Shown one piece after another: positions 46,055 to 56,298 of a stretch of 64,000 nucleotides of DNA (its first letter is position 1; each line of letters begins with the position of its first letter). A program made the position numbers and the translations under genes. Where the stretch lies: NCBI RefSeq assembly GCF_003318295.1, contig NZ_QOCW01000004.1, positions 124,001 through 188,000 on the forward strand, written 5' to 3'. This DNA is from Bacillus taeanensis (GTDB lineage: Bacteria > Bacillota > Bacilli > Bacillales > UBA6769). The notes below the pieces were generated by a model that did not search any database, was not told the origin of the DNA, and saw only the letters and a list, made by a program, of their open reading frames with translations.

Positions 46055-46484
46055 TAGCCACAGTCAAAGCGGCTTTACATTAATGGAAGCAATGCTTGCT
46101 TTTTCTGTAATATGTACGATATTTGCTTTCTTTCCTCTAGTGATGAATGTTTTTTATGAAAAAAAGAGCGATGGATTGAATCAAAAAGAGGTAGAGCTTT
46201 TTTTAAATCAAGCAGGTAAGGAAATACGAGAAGCAAAGGCTTTGAATGAAACGTGGCGAAAATTAGAAATGATAAATCGAAATGGCGAAACCGTTACTTA
46301 TGAACGTTATGGGGCATTAATTCGGAGACAGGTAAACGGTATGGGCCATGAAGTGATGCTGCAAAATGTGGAGGGTTTTTCGTTTTCGGTAAGTGGAGAG
46401 CAGGTGGAGATCTCGATTAGTGGGAAGGATGGAAATAGACTGAAAAGGGTGTTTTCATCAAGGAATACAGTGTTATTACAATGA
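46017..46484 (+). CDS. comGF: Minor pseudopilin ComGF
   Basis: A 155-residue prepilin-like protein: SGFTLMEAMLAFSVICTI carries the peptidase and hydrophobic segment, after a leader of about 16 residues. It overlaps comGE by 38 nt, with comGG beginning in its stop region. The C-terminal domain has the IRRQVNG pattern of a GspJ-like pseudopilin. Confidence 0.88.
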   Translation: MNENIKNAYKLNNSHSQSGFTLMEAMLAFSVICTIFAFFPLVMNVFYEKKSDGLNQKEVELFLNQAGKEIREAKALNETWRKLEMINRNGETVTYERYGALIRRQVNGMGHEVMLQNVEGFSFSVSGEQVEISISGKDGNRLKRVFSSRNTVLLQ

Positions 46485-46903
46485 AAACAATAAAGTCTAC
46501 CCAAGGGTTTATTTTACCAACGGTTGTTATGCTTTCGTTTATTTGTTGTTTAGTTGTTCTTCATTATTTGATGCTTTATACGAATGATCGCCACTTTTTA
46601 TCTGAAACAGAAAATAATCTTTATCATAATACTTTACTGCAAATAGGTTCTATTGATAGTATCGAAATTATAGAAAGTAACGATACATTAGAAGAACAAG
46701 AAGGTATAATGGAGTATGAGGCAGGAATTGTTCAGTATGAAATTATTCCTCAGCAAGATGCAGTAATATACGTTCATCCACTACTGAACAAGGTGAACGA
46801 ACAGCAAGTTTTTACTATGATAAAGAAAAGAAAGCCGTATCAGATTGGGTGGAGGGAATTGAATGAAGGCCATTTATTTAACAGGATTTATGGGAGCAGG
46901 TAA
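46481..46903 (+). CDS. comGG: Minor pseudopilin ComGG
   Basis: A 140-residue protein with an N-terminal hydrophobic helix (GFILPTVVMLSFICCLVV) resembling a prepilin segment but lacking the usual Glu at position +5, as known for ComGG. It overlaps comGF by 4 nt (ATGA) and aroK by 41 nt. It completes the comG operon. Confidence 0.83.
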   Translation: MKTIKSTQGFILPTVVMLSFICCLVVLHYLMLYTNDRHFLSETENNLYHNTLLQIGSIDSIEIIESNDTLEEQEGIMEYEAGIVQYEIIPQQDAVIYVHPLLNKVNEQQVFTMIKKRKPYQIGWRELNEGHLFNRIYGSR

Positions 46904-47357
46904 AACAACCATTGGAAAGGCACTAAGTCAAGCGCTTTCCATAAAAGGAATTGATACCGATCAATACATTGAAAAAAAATATGGAGAAACGATTGCATCA
47001 ATCTTTGCAGAACAAGGTGAAGAAGCCTTTCGTAAGTATGAGACAGAGGTCTTGTATGATCTTCCTGTAGAAAATATCCTTATTACTACCGGAGGGGGGA
47101 TTATTTTAAAAGAAGAAAATCGGCGTTTTATGAAAGAAAATGGAACGGTTATTTATCTTCATTGTGACCCTGAAGAAATTTTAAGGCGGGTAGCAGATGA
47201 TGAATCACGCCCTCTGTTAATTGGAGATAAAGAAAAGCAAATTAAAGAAAGACTCGAAGCGCGAATAGCTTATTATCTAGAAGCAGATCATGTGATTGAT
47301 ACAACTGCTTTAACAGTCGATCAAGTTGTTAAAAAGATCATTGACTATATTGATTAA
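46863..47357 (+). CDS. aroK: Shikimate kinase
   Basis: AroK phosphorylates shikimate in the chorismate pathway. The 164-residue kinase has P-loop GFMGAGKTTIG, DTDQYIE (DxD shikimate/Mg contact), the FRKYE motif and a TTGGGIIL substrate loop, with adenine-binding Arg in RPLLIGD. GGAGGG precedes ATG 46863, inside the last 41 nt of comGG, so it is likely co-transcribed with competence genes. No other aro gene is in the window. Confidence 0.95.
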   Translation: MKAIYLTGFMGAGKTTIGKALSQALSIKGIDTDQYIEKKYGETIASIFAEQGEEAFRKYETEVLYDLPVENILITTGGGIILKEENRRFMKENGTVIYLHCDPEEILRRVADDESRPLLIGDKEKQIKERLEARIAYYLEADHVIDTTALTVDQVVKKIIDYID

Positions 47358-47405
47358 TTTATATAAAGATGTGACATACTAGAAATAAAAAAGCAGGGTG
47401 ATGGT

Positions 47406-47588
47406 ATGTCTTCAAACGATTATGTAAAATATATGACAGAACAAATTGTTGAGTATATTTCGCAGCCAAAAGAAGCCCGAGAAGAAATTAAAAATGAGCG
47501 AAAGTCTAACCGTCCACCATTTTTGTATAGATGGTTTGGAATGATTCCATTAGCTCTTACTTCTATGTTTAAAAAACAGCAAAGTTAA
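47406..47588 (+). CDS. yqzE: YqzE family protein
   Basis: A 60-residue protein starting MSSNDYVKYMTEQIVEYI, with basic and Pro-rich middle and a short hydrophobic patch (YRWFGMIPLALTSMF). This is the YqzE family found just after comG in Bacillus. A possible competence accessory role is suggested only by position. A bidirectional terminator follows. Confidence 0.88.
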   Translation: MSSNDYVKYMTEQIVEYISQPKEAREEIKNERKSNRPPFLYRWFGMIPLALTSMFKKQQS

Positions 47589-47589
47589 T

Positions 47590-47629
47590 AATTAAAAAGT
47601 CCACATGTGTATTTGTGGACTTTTTAATT
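47590..47629. terminator. Bidirectional terminator
   Basis: AATTAAAAAGTCCACA pairs with TGTGGACTTTTTAATT across eight bases. The minus-strand stop codon lies within the right arm. Confidence 0.92.
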
Positions 47630-48409
47630 GTGTAAAGCTGTTTTTAAATAAAAAAGCCCGCCATTGATAATTTCTATTGAAATATTTGGTTCATATTGTG
47701 TACGCAATGCTTCTTTTTCGTTTTGAAAATTTTCATCCTCTTCTTTTCCTTCATAAAATTGGTTTAATAATACGAGGTCGTCCTGCCATCTTTGACGAGC
47801 TTCTACAGCCCACGTATGATCATCATTTTCAATAAATTCCTGCAGTTTTCTTTTTAAGCGGTTCATTCCGCTTTGAGGCTTAATTAGTGGTGTTAACGGA
47901 AAACAATAGTCAGGAAGTTTTGGAATAACATTTAACTTTTCTAATTGTTCTTCAAAGTTTATAATCATTTGCCCGGTCATTAATTGAAGTCCTAACGAGT
48001 ACAGGATATCTTTCTTGCGATCACATTGATACGAAATTTTTACGTTTATTCCAAGCCAAGGTGTTAAAGGAGTATATTTCCCATTTGACATAGGAGTATC
48101 TTCATATAAACGAATAAAGGATGCAAGCTTTTTAGATGAATCAAAAATTTGATGCAGTCTTGGTGAACCAAAATGAATAAATTCACCTTTGCTTTTTTCG
48201 GTTTTACTAGTGTGCAGCATAAGTTTCATCGGCTGAGGCACACCACCGATCTTTTCAAGATAGTGCCAGTAAAAGGGACGATTCATTAAATGTTTATCAA
48301 GCTCTACCGTTAATTGCACAACAAGTGAATCAGGTTTATTTTCTTCAATCGTACATTGATTTGCTTTGAAATAACGTTCTAAATAATTATGAATATTTTG
48401 CTGCTGCAT
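47624..48409 (-). CDS. yqhG: YqhG family protein
   Basis: A roughly 261-residue soluble protein of unknown function, matching Bacillus YqhG in size and by its position following the SNF2 helicase. It begins MQQQNIHNYLERYFKANQ. ATG 48409 lies eight bases after AGGGGTG; GTG 48421 is the alternative. The start overlaps the helicase end by 23 nt, so they are co-translated. The C-terminal third is rich in charged, likely helical sequence. A joint role with the helicase is inferred only from coupling. Confidence 0.85.
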   Translation of the reverse strand: MQQQNIHNYLERYFKANQCTIEENKPDSLVVQLTVELDKHLMNRPFYWHYLEKIGGVPQPMKLMLHTSKTEKSKGEFIHFGSPRLHQIFDSSKKLASFIRLYEDTPMSNGKYTPLTPWLGINVKISYQCDRKKDILYSLGLQLMTGQMIINFEEQLEKLNVIPKLPDYCFPLTPLIKPQSGMNRLKRKLQEFIENDDHTWAVEARQRWQDDLVLLNQFYEGKEEDENFQNEKEALRTQYEPNISIEIINGGLFYLKTALHN

Positions 48410-50075
48410 GTTGTTCGGCACCCCTATCTTTCATATCGCGTTCAAAGTTAATAAGTGAAGAGAGATTATCCAGCTTAATTTTAATTTCTCCGTCGCTTTC
48501 AGATTCGGTAAGAATGTTAGAGACATGTTGTTCAATATTCTTTAATTCAAGCCTTGCTAAAATATCATCAAGTTCTCCGATAACGTTCTCAAAAAGGTTG
48601 ATCTTCTCATATAATAAATTTAAAATATGTTCTTCTACGGTATCTTTCGTAGCAAAATTATAAATATAAACGTCATTTTCTTGACCAAGACGGTGAATTC
48701 TACCAATACGCTGTTCAATTCGCATTGGATTCCACGGCAGGTCATAGTTAATAATACGGTTACAAAACTGTAAATTAATTCCTTCTCCTCCTGCTTCTGT
48801 TGCAATGAGGACTTGGGCATGGTTTTTGAATAATTGTGTCATCCAATCTTTTTTGCTTCGTTTAAATCCGCCGCGAAAAGGAACAGATGAAATACCGTGC
48901 TGCTGTAAATACCACTGCAAATAAAGCTGCGTAGCCCGATATTCGGTGAAAATAATTACTTTACTATCAAGTTGTTGAATTAATTCAAGCGCCTTTTTTG
49001 CCTTTGAATGTTCGGGAATTTGTTCAATTTCTTTTATTAAGTCTGTCGCAATACTGCGCATTGTTTCGCTTGTTTCTTCTTTTTCATATATATTTTTCAA
49101 TGTCATAAATACGGCTTCACGGCTGCTGCACATTTCCCGAAGTAACGTTAAATTTGAGAAATGGCTTGTTGTAAAACGTGGATCTTTTTTAAAACTTTGA
49201 ATTTTATCATAAACAGCTTGTTCTTTTTCGCTAAAGGCAATTTCAATATTTTCGACATGGCGTTTTGGCCAATCTAAACCAGTGTCTTCGCGTCGGTTGC
49301 GAATCATTACTTTATTAACAAGTTTTTTTAATTTATCTTCATTTTTAAGGGAGCGTTTTTTTGCTGAAAACTCTTCTGTAAATTGTTCTATGTTTCCTAA
49401 GTGTCCCGGTTTTAATAATGAAACAAGGTTGAAAATTTCATCAACCCGATTTTGTACAGGAGTAGCGGTTAAGAGCAGGCAAAACTTCTTTTTTAACCGC
49501 TGTACAAATTCGTAGTTTTTTGTATTTTTATTTTTTAATTTATGAGCTTCATCGATTACGATAATGTCGTAATCTTGATTTAATATAATATCCCGGTGCG
49601 GGTTTCGCTTTGCAGTGTCCATTGATGAAATAACGACTTCACATTGTTCCCACACATATGATTTCTTTTGAGCAACTGCTGGAATGAAAAATTTTTGATT
49701 TAATTCTGACGCCCATTGCAAAACAAGTGAGGCAGGAACGAGAATAAGCACTTTTTTTACAAGACCACGAATCATATATTCTTTAATAATTAATCCCGCT
49801 TCAATTGTTTTTCCAAGCCCTACTTCATCCGCTAAAATAGCTTTTCCGTTCATTTCTTCTACTACACGTTTTGCAACTTCTAATTGATGCGGTAGTATGT
49901 TTAGGTTTGGTAAATGATTTGGTGCTTGAAGACCGTGGAAGGTTGGAATAACTTTCGCTTGTTCAGCTTCAAGTGCAAGCTGATATAATTCCCAATTTCC
50001 CCATGGGCCGTCCTCTGCAATACGCTGCAGAAATGACTCTTCCCAGTTGTTATCAAAGTGAATTGGTATATTCAT
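48387..50075 (-). CDS. yqhH: SNF2/DEAD-box helicase YqhH
   Basis: A 562-residue ATPase of the RapA/SNF2 type. Motif I LADEVGLGKTIEAG (about residue 83), Ia VPASLVLQW, II IDEAHKLKN (DEAH), III LLLTATP, V EAGGEGINLQFC and VI QRIGRIHRLGQ are all present. Such proteins remodel nucleoprotein complexes; RapA recycles RNA polymerase. The B. subtilis homologue has no firm role that I can state. It is divergent from the gcv operon and precedes yqhG on the same strand. Confidence 0.92.
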   Translation of the reverse strand: MNIPIHFDNNWEESFLQRIAEDGPWGNWELYQLALEAEQAKVIPTFHGLQAPNHLPNLNILPHQLEVAKRVVEEMNGKAILADEVGLGKTIEAGLIIKEYMIRGLVKKVLILVPASLVLQWASELNQKFFIPAVAQKKSYVWEQCEVVISSMDTAKRNPHRDIILNQDYDIIVIDEAHKLKNKNTKNYEFVQRLKKKFCLLLTATPVQNRVDEIFNLVSLLKPGHLGNIEQFTEEFSAKKRSLKNEDKLKKLVNKVMIRNRREDTGLDWPKRHVENIEIAFSEKEQAVYDKIQSFKKDPRFTTSHFSNLTLLREMCSSREAVFMTLKNIYEKEETSETMRSIATDLIKEIEQIPEHSKAKKALELIQQLDSKVIIFTEYRATQLYLQWYLQQHGISSVPFRGGFKRSKKDWMTQLFKNHAQVLIATEAGGEGINLQFCNRIINYDLPWNPMRIEQRIGRIHRLGQENDVYIYNFATKDTVEEHILNLLYEKINLFENVIGELDDILARLELKNIEQHVSNILTESESDGEIKIKLDNLSSLINFERDMKDRGAEQHAAAKYS

Positions 50076-50246
50076 AAATAAAAACCCTCTCTATAAAAAT
50101 CATCGTTGCAAAGTAATAGTAAATAATGATAGGATAATAGCGTAAGTAGTCGTAGTTTAACCCTAAATCATACGGATTATGAGTAAATATATACGATTTG
50201 TTAACGCTTTTTTATCTGAAAAATTTTATAAAGGCGAATGAAGACA

Positions 50247-50418
50247 AGGGGAGAGACTACGTAATGTAGCGCCGAAGGAGCAAACGGTATGTGAATCTCT
50301 CAGGCAAAAAGACTCTTGTCAGACGCAGCTCTGGAGAGTGTCTGCACAGACAGACCACCAAAGGGGAAAGTTCCCTCATGTTTTGGGGGAGTAAACTTTC
50401 AGGTAAAAGGACAGAGAA
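50247..50418 (+). ncRNA. Tandem glycine riboswitch
   Basis: Two aptamers are recognisable. The first has GGGGAGAGAC, GCGCCGAAGGAGCAAAC and AATCTCTCAGGCAAAAAGAC. The second has CTCTGGAGAGTG, ACCACCAAAGGGGAAAG and AACTTTCAGGTAAAAGGAC. The terminator overlaps the 3' end of aptamer 2, so glycine binding should allow read-through into gcvT-gcvPA-gcvPB. The 170 bp between yqhH and the riboswitch hold the promoters, which I could not resolve. Confidence 0.95.
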
Positions 50419-50455
50419 ATACGCATTTAAAATGCGTATTTCTCTGTCCTTTTTT
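50409..50455 (+). terminator. Expression-platform terminator of the glycine riboswitch
   Basis: GGACAGAGAAATACGCATTT pairs with its exact complement, leaving a minimal loop, followed by six T residues. It shares its first bases with the closing stem of aptamer 2, giving the on/off switch. Confidence 0.92.
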
Positions 50456-50528
50456 AGTGCATTTTAGTAAGAAGAGAACAACTTTAAAAATTATGCTTTT
50501 GAATGGTAAAAAGAAAGGATCGAAGCTT

Positions 50529-51623
50529 ATGACCAAGTTAAAGAAAACACCTTTATATTCTTTATATAAAGAAATGGGAGTTAAAACGATTGATTTTGGT
50601 GGTTGGGATTTACCAGTTCAATTTACAAGCATTAAAGACGAACATGAAGCGGTAAGAACAACAGCAGGCTTGTTTGACGTTTCGCATATGGGAGAAGTAA
50701 CCGTAAAAGGGAAAGACGCAGAGTCTTTTTTACAAAAACTTGTTACAAATGATGTGTCAAAGCTAAAAGCAGGTGGTGCCCAGTATACAGCAATGTGTTA
50801 TGAAAATGGCGGTACAGTAGATGACCTGCTTATTTATAAAAAGGATGAAGAGGATTATTTATTAGTAATAAATGCTGGAAATACAAAGAGTGACCTTGAG
50901 TGGATCACTTCCCATGCAGCAGGCGATGTGGAAATCGAAAATATTTCAGATGATCTTGCTCTTTTGGCATTGCAAGGTCCAAAGGCCGAAGCTGTTCTAC
51001 AAACATTAACGAATACAGATTTAAGCGAAATTAAATTTTTTAAGTTTAAAGATTCTGTTGATATTGCTGGTGTAAAAGCTCTTGTTTCCCGTACAGGTTA
51101 CACAGGAGAAGATGGCTTTGAGTTATATTGTACTTGGGAAGATGCACCTGCTCTATGGAAAGCAATTCTTACAGCAGGAAAAGAAGAAGGAGTGCTCCCT
51201 TGTGGTTTAGGAGCAAGAGACACACTTCGTTTTGAAGCAAAGCTGCCGCTCTATGGGCAGGAGCTTACTCCAAGTATTACACCAATTGAAGCAGGAATTG
51301 GGTTTGCGGTAAAAGTTGATAAAGAAGCAAACTTTATCGGCAAAGAAGTGTTAAAGAAGCAAAAAGAAGAAGGTGCACCTCGAAAGCTTGTTGGTCTTGA
51401 AATGATTGAGAAAGGTATTCCGAGGACACATTATGAAGTGTTTGCAGGAGATAAAAAGGTTGGCGAAGTAACAACAGGTACACAATCTCCAACATTAAAG
51501 AAAAATATTGGTTTGGCTCTTTTAGATAAAGAATATGCAGAACTAGACAAAGAGGTAGAAGTACAAGTTCGTAAAAAGCGCTTAAAAGCAAAAATAGTAA
51601 AAACGCCTTTTTATAAGCGCTAA
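50529..51623 (+). CDS. gcvT: Glycine cleavage system T protein (aminomethyltransferase)
   Basis: GcvT transfers the methylene group of glycine from lipoyl-GcvH to tetrahydrofolate. The 364-residue protein begins [20 protein letters not shown], with [20 protein letters not shown] and [12 protein letters not shown] folate-fold motifs. The open frame extends 71 codons upstream through the riboswitch, but ATG 50529 with AAAGGA is the true start. It is the first gene of a riboswitch-controlled operon. gcvH is not in the window. Confidence 0.96.
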   Translation: MTKLKKTPLYSLYKEMGVKTIDFGGWDLPVQFTSIKDEHEAVRTTAGLFDVSHMGEVTVKGKDAESFLQKLVTNDVSKLKAGGAQYTAMCYENGGTVDDLLIYKKDEEDYLLVINAGNTKSDLEWITSHAAGDVEIENISDDLALLALQGPKAEAVLQTLTNTDLSEIKFFKFKDSVDIAGVKALVSRTGYTGEDGFELYCTWEDAPALWKAILTAGKEEGVLPCGLGARDTLRFEAKLPLYGQELTPSITPIEAGIGFAVKVDKEANFIGKEVLKKQKEEGAPRKLVGLEMIEKGIPRTHYEVFAGDKKVGEVTTGTQSPTLKKNIGLALLDKEYAELDKEVEVQVRKKRLKAKIVKTPFYKR

Positions 51624-51664
51624 TCTAAACTTTTATTAACTAAAAGCAAGGGAGAGAAACGAGC

Positions 51665-53014
51665 ATGACGTATCGTTATTTACCGATGACTGCACAAGAT
51701 AAAAAAGAAATGCTTCAAACAATTGGTGTAAAATCAACTGAAGAGTTATTTGCTGACATTCCAAAAGCGGTTCGTTTTAAAGGGAACTTAAATATTCCTA
51801 ACGAATTACCAGAGCCTGAGTTGATGAAATATATGCATGAATTAGCAAATAAAAATGTGAATACAAAAGAATATTCATCATTTTTAGGTGCTGGTGTGTA
51901 TGATCATTATATCCCTTCCATTGTTGATCATGTGATTTCTCGTTCAGAATTTTATACAGCTTATACACCGTATCAGCCCGAAATTTCTCAAGGAGAACTG
52001 CAAGCTATTTTTGAATTCCAAACAATGATTTGTGAATTAACGGGAATGGAAGTTGCCAATTCTTCGATGTATGACGGACCAACCGCATTAGCTGAAGCGG
52101 CAATGCTCAGTGCAGGTCAGACAAAAAAGAAAAAAATCCTCGTTTCAAGAGCGGTTCACCCAGAAGCGCGTGCGGTTATTTATACAAATGCAAAGGGACA
52201 AAATCTTGAAGTGGTGGAAATTGAAACAACGAATGGTGTCACAGATGTGGAAGCATTAAAGAAACAGTTTGATCGTGACACAGCGTGTGTTGTTGTGCAG
52301 TATCCAAACTTTTACGGGCAAATTGAGTCGTTAAAAGAAATCGAAACGATTGTGCATGCTGAAAAGTCCATGTTTGTTGTATCTTCTAATCCGCTTGCGC
52401 TTGGCTTATTAACACCTCCTGGAAAACTTGGTGCTGATATTGTTGTAGGTGATGCACAGCCATTTGGTATTCCTGCACAGTTTGGCGGTCCGCACTGCGG
52501 CTATTTTGCGGTAACAAAAAAATTAATGCGTAAAGTACCAGGGCGTCTTGTCGGCCAAACAGTTGATGAAGATGGTAAACGCGGTTTTGTATTAACGCTG
52601 CAAGCGCGTGAACAGCACATTCGTCGTGATAAAGCGACCTCTAATATTTGTTCAAACCAAGCATTAAATGCCCTAGCAGCATCTGTTGCCATGACAGCTC
52701 TTGGTAAAAAAGGTGTTAAAGAGATGGCACAGCAAAACCTTAACAAAGCTTATTATGCAAAAAAGGTAGCTGAAGCACACGGTTTAGAAGCGGCGTTTCC
52801 CGGCCCATTTTTTAATGAGTTTGTTCTCAAACTAAATAAGCCGGTTGCTGAAGTAAATCGCGCGTTACTAAAGAAAGGTTTTATTGGTGGCTATGACCTT
52901 GGAAAAGATGACCCAGCATTAGAAAATCATATGCTTGTTGCGGTGACGGAAAGTCGTACGAAAGCGGAAATCGATCAGTTTGTAGAAGAAGTGGGGGATT
53001 ACAATGGTAAATAA
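51665..53014 (+). CDS. gcvPA: Glycine dehydrogenase (decarboxylating) subunit 1
   Basis: The 449-residue N-terminal half of split P-protein, which decarboxylates glycine using PLP. The family start [15 protein letters not shown] and segments [27 protein letters not shown] and the glycine-rich [16 protein letters not shown] are present. AAGGGAGAG precedes the ATG. Its last bases overlap the gcvPB start by 11 nt, ensuring balanced synthesis. Confidence 0.96.
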   Translation: MTYRYLPMTAQDKKEMLQTIGVKSTEELFADIPKAVRFKGNLNIPNELPEPELMKYMHELANKNVNTKEYSSFLGAGVYDHYIPSIVDHVISRSEFYTAYTPYQPEISQGELQAIFEFQTMICELTGMEVANSSMYDGPTALAEAAMLSAGQTKKKKILVSRAVHPEARAVIYTNAKGQNLEVVEIETTNGVTDVEALKKQFDRDTACVVVQYPNFYGQIESLKEIETIVHAEKSMFVVSSNPLALGLLTPPGKLGADIVVGDAQPFGIPAQFGGPHCGYFAVTKKLMRKVPGRLVGQTVDEDGKRGFVLTLQAREQHIRRDKATSNICSNQALNALAASVAMTALGKKGVKEMAQQNLNKAYYAKKVAEAHGLEAAFPGPFFNEFVLKLNKPVAEVNRALLKKGFIGGYDLGKDDPALENHMLVAVTESRTKAEIDQFVEEVGDYNGK

Positions 53015-54485
53015 AGATCAAGCACTTATTTTTGAATTAAGTAAAGAAGGCCGTGTTGGATACAGTTTGCCGGAATGTGATGTTCCTGAAATTGAATTAA
53101 ACGCACTTGTTTCAAGTGAATATGTTCGCAGTGAAGAACCGGAACTGCCGGAAGTTTCAGAGTTGCAAATTATGCGTCATTATACGGCACTATCAAAACG
53201 TAATCATGGGGTAGACTCAGGATTTTATCCGCTTGGTTCTTGTACAATGAAGTATAATCCAAAAATTAATGAAAATGTCGCGCGTATTCCTGGTCTTGCT
53301 TATGTGCATCCATATCAGGCTGAGGAAACAGTGCAGGGATCAATGCAGCTTCTTTATGAACTGCAAACGTCTTTAGCTGAAATTACAGGTATGGATGAAG
53401 TAACTCTTCAGCCGGCAGCTGGTGCTCATGGTGAGTGGACGGGATTAATGATGATTCGCGCATATCATGAAGCAAACGGTGATTTTAACCGTACAAAAGT
53501 GATTTGTCCAGATTCTGCGCACGGTACAAATCCAGCTTCTGCGGTTGTTGCTGGTCTTGATGTTGTCACAGTAAACTCTGATGAAAATGGTCTTGTTGAT
53601 TTAGAAGATTTAAAGCGGGTTGTTGGTGATGATACAGCAGCTTTAATGCTTACAAATCCAAATACGCTTGGTCTTTTTGAAGAACATATTTTAGAGATGG
53701 CTAAGATCATTCATGAAGCCGGCGGAAAGCTTTATTATGATGGGGCAAACATGAATGCCATTATGGGGTATGCGCGTCCTGGCGATATGGGCTTTGATGT
53801 TGTGCATTTAAATCTTCATAAAACATTTACTGGTCCGCATGGTGGAGGCGGTCCGGGATCTGGCCCTGTTGGGGTTAAGAAAGAGTTAATTCCATTTTTA
53901 CCGAAGCCTGTTTTAACTAAAGTAAATGATATGTTTACATTTGATTATAATCGTCCGCAATCGATTGGCCGCGTGAAGCCTTACTATGGAAATTACGGAA
54001 TTAACGTTCGTGCTTATACGTATATTCGTACAATGGGTCCTGAAGGATTAAAGCAAGTATCAGAATATGCGGTATTAAATGCAAACTATTTAATGCGCCG
54101 TTTAGAGCCTTATTTTGACCTTCCGTTTAACAAACATTGTAAGCATGAATTTGTACTTTCAGGTAAACGTCAGAAAAAGTTAGGTGTCCGCACATTAGAT
54201 ATGGCGAAACGTTTGTTAGACTTTGGTTATCATCCACCGACGATTTACTTTCCGCTTATTGTGGAAGAGTGCATGATGATTGAGCCGACTGAAACCGAAG
54301 CAAAAGAAACGCTCGATGAATTTGCGAATGCAATGATTCAAATTGCAAAAGAAGCAGAGGAAAATCCAGAAATTGTTCAGGAAGCGCCTCATACAACAAT
54401 TGTAAAACGTCTTGATGAAACATTAGCGGCAAGAAAGCCAGTTTTACGTTATGAAAAACAAGCGAAAGAAAAAGTGACTTCATAA
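53004..54485 (+). CDS. gcvPB: Glycine dehydrogenase (decarboxylating) subunit 2
   Basis: The 493-residue C-terminal half of P-protein carries the PLP-binding lysine in [18 protein letters not shown]. Other features are [15 protein letters not shown] near the start, [14 protein letters not shown] and [11 protein letters not shown]. It forms a heterotetramer with GcvPA and feeds methylene to GcvT via GcvH. A terminator overlaps the end of the coding region. Confidence 0.96.
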   Translation: MVNKDQALIFELSKEGRVGYSLPECDVPEIELNALVSSEYVRSEEPELPEVSELQIMRHYTALSKRNHGVDSGFYPLGSCTMKYNPKINENVARIPGLAYVHPYQAEETVQGSMQLLYELQTSLAEITGMDEVTLQPAAGAHGEWTGLMMIRAYHEANGDFNRTKVICPDSAHGTNPASAVVAGLDVVTVNSDENGLVDLEDLKRVVGDDTAALMLTNPNTLGLFEEHILEMAKIIHEAGGKLYYDGANMNAIMGYARPGDMGFDVVHLNLHKTFTGPHGGGGPGSGPVGVKKELIPFLPKPVLTKVNDMFTFDYNRPQSIGRVKPYYGNYGINVRAYTYIRTMGPEGLKQVSEYAVLNANYLMRRLEPYFDLPFNKHCKHEFVLSGKRQKKLGVRTLDMAKRLLDFGYHPPTIYFPLIVEECMMIEPTETEAKETLDEFANAMIQIAKEAEENPEIVQEAPHTTIVKRLDETLAARKPVLRYEKQAKEKVTS

Positions 54486-54503
54486 TGAAGTCACTTTTTC
54501 TTT
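54465..54503. terminator. Terminator of the gcv operon
   Basis: AAAGAAAAAGTGACTTCA pairs perfectly with TGAAGTCACTTTTTCTTT around TAA; the stop codon is within the loop region. Confidence 0.92.
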
Positions 54504-54515
54504 TTACACATAAAA

Positions 54516-54890
54516 TTATTTTTTAGCTTTTACTTTGCCAGTCCACTTTTTAAAGCCGCCTTTTAATTGATAAAGGTCATTATGGCCCTTGCGTTTTAAT
54601 TGCTGAGCAGCGCGTGAGCTTCGGACAGTTCCTTCACAGTATAAATAGACAGGCTTATCTTTTCTAATTTCATTGGCACGCATCCGGAATTGAGAGACAG
54701 GAATATTTCGTGCTCCGAGAATATGGCCATTTTCAAATTCCTGAGGCTCGCGCACATCAATTAACTGTGCTTTACGATAGCCTTCTTTAAATTCTTCTTC
54801 TGTCAGCGTTTTTAAATAGCGCTTTTGATACAGCTTGCTGCCTACTGTGTACAAAATGAACACGATAAGGATTGCTAAAAGTATTTCCAT
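54516..54890 (-). CDS. yqhL: Membrane-anchored rhodanese domain protein (YqhL)
   Basis: A 124-residue protein with one N-terminal helix (about residues 2-17) and a single rhodanese domain. The active-site loop is CEGTVRSS (Cys about residue 89) with the IDVREPQEFENGHI N-terminal signature. Sulfurtransferases use this Cys for persulfide transfer. The membrane anchor suggests a surface- or membrane-proximal role. Position between gcv and lipM matches B. subtilis yqhL. Confidence 0.9.
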   Translation of the reverse strand: MEILLAILIVFILYTVGSKLYQKRYLKTLTEEEFKEGYRKAQLIDVREPQEFENGHILGARNIPVSQFRMRANEIRKDKPVYLYCEGTVRSSRAAQQLKRKGHNDLYQLKGGFKKWTGKVKAKK

Positions 54891-55062
54891 AAAACAATTG
54901 ACACTCCTTTATAAACCTTCAATCTTCTCCATATGTATTATAGACGTTAATGAGCAAGAATCAAAGGGTTATTTTTAAAGCGTTTTTATATAAAATAGAT
55001 TTCTTTTAGGATGTCCATTATTTTGATAAACTAGAAAAGGAGAATTTATTGGAGAGGACTTT

Positions 55063-55899
55063 ATGATGAAGGAAACATGGTATTTTATTGACTCAGGATT
55101 ATGCTCACCAGCATACAACATGGCATTAGATGAGGCGCTTCTTGATTGGCACAGCAAAGGAGAAATTCTGCCAACGATTCGTTTTTATGGATGGAATCCG
55201 GCGACATTATCTGTTGGATACTTTCAAAAAGTTGAAAAAGAAATTGATTTAGAAGAAGTAAGAAAAAATGAATTTGGCTTAGTAAGGCGTCCAACAGGAG
55301 GAAGAGCTGTTCTGCATGACCAAGAGTTAACATACAGCGTTATTGTCTCCGAAGATCATCCTGAAATGCCGCGCACAGTGACAGAAGCTTATCGTGTCAT
55401 TTCAGAAGGGATTTTAGAAGGTTTTCGTCTGCTTGGTCTTGACGCTTATTTTGCAGTACCAAGAACAGAGGAAGAGAAACAGGCATTAAAAACGCCGCGT
55501 TCATCTGTTTGTTTTGATGCTCCGTCTTGGTATGAGCTTGTTGTAGAAGGGCGCAAAGTAGCCGGAAGTGCTCAAACAAGACAAAAAGGTGTTATTTTGC
55601 AGCACGGCTCTATTCTGCTCGATATTGATGAAGATAAGCTGTTTAGTTTATTTAAGTTTTCGAGTGAACGTGTTAAAGAGCGAATGCAACGCAATTTTAA
55701 AAATAAAGCCGTTGCGATTAATGCGCTTTCTGAAACGAGAATAACCCTTGAGGAAACACGAAAGGCATTTAAAGAAGGATTTGAACGAGGGCTAAACATT
55801 GAACTAAAGCCTTATCAGCTTACAGCAGAACAAGAAGAAGTTGTCCAAAAAATAGCAAAAGAGCGTTATGAAAATGATCAATGGACATTTCGTCGTTAA
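55063..55899 (+). CDS. lipM: Octanoyltransferase LipM
   Basis: LipM moves octanoyl groups from acyl carrier protein to GcvH in lipoate synthesis, fitting its place beside the gcv operon. The 278-residue protein has [20 protein letters not shown] and the catalytic Cys150 in SSVCFDAPS, with the Lys-containing [12 protein letters not shown] loop. GGAGAGGA precedes the tandem ATGs. A hairpin terminator overlaps the stop codon. Confidence 0.95.
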   Translation: MMKETWYFIDSGLCSPAYNMALDEALLDWHSKGEILPTIRFYGWNPATLSVGYFQKVEKEIDLEEVRKNEFGLVRRPTGGRAVLHDQELTYSVIVSEDHPEMPRTVTEAYRVISEGILEGFRLLGLDAYFAVPRTEEEKQALKTPRSSVCFDAPSWYELVVEGRKVAGSAQTRQKGVILQHGSILLDIDEDKLFSLFKFSSERVKERMQRNFKNKAVAINALSETRITLEETRKAFKEGFERGLNIELKPYQLTAEQEEVVQKIAKERYENDQWTFRR

Positions 55900-55930
55900 A
55901 CAAACTGCACAAATTGTGCAGTTTGTTTTA
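55898..55930 (+). terminator. lipM terminator
   Basis: AAACAAACTGCACAA pairs with TTGTGCAGTTTGTTT around one base, then T residues. A second weaker hairpin (TGAGCGAT/ATCGTTCA) lies at 56051-56092. Confidence 0.88.
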
Positions 55931-56106
55931 TTCTGTTGATTTGTCAGAATTTAAAGACTTTATGAGTGGTTTAAACTGTAAAGAAAATTTCTTGATCTAG
56001 TAAGGGGTTCAAAAAAACACGATTTTTGCAACAGATAAAAATAGTGAAAATGAGCGATTTCGACATATTGATCGTTCATTCTCTTTTATTTGCTACATTT
56101 TTTAAG

Positions 56107-56195
56107 GAAATTTAAATTTGACAAATTTAAATTTCGCTAGATTAAAACACAATATATAGTGTATGATTATAAAAAGCGGACACTATATATTGATA
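56107..56195 (+). promoter_or_regulatory. nrdJ promoter with two NrdR boxes and an A/T palindrome
   Basis: A 14-bp perfect inverted repeat (GAAATTTAAATTTG and CAAATTTAAATTTC, 56107-56135) surrounds the -35 hexamer TTGACA (56118-56123). A -10-like TTAAAA follows at spacing 18. NrdR boxes are ACACAATATATAGTGT (56147-56162) and ACACTATATATTGATA (56180-56195), starts 33 bp apart, about three helical turns. This is the usual NrdR repression layout. Confidence 0.82.
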
Positions 56196-56298
56196 TTTTC
56201 GTATTGATGTTTTAGTGTGCGCTGTGATATTATAAGTCCTAGCGCTACATACAACAAGAATAGCAGAAAATGCCATTCTTTATATAGGAGGAGATGAA

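Noticed and set aside
50316..50528. N-terminal extension of gcvT
   Set aside because: The open frame passes through the glycine riboswitch and its terminator; the family N-terminus and ribosome site support ATG 50529.
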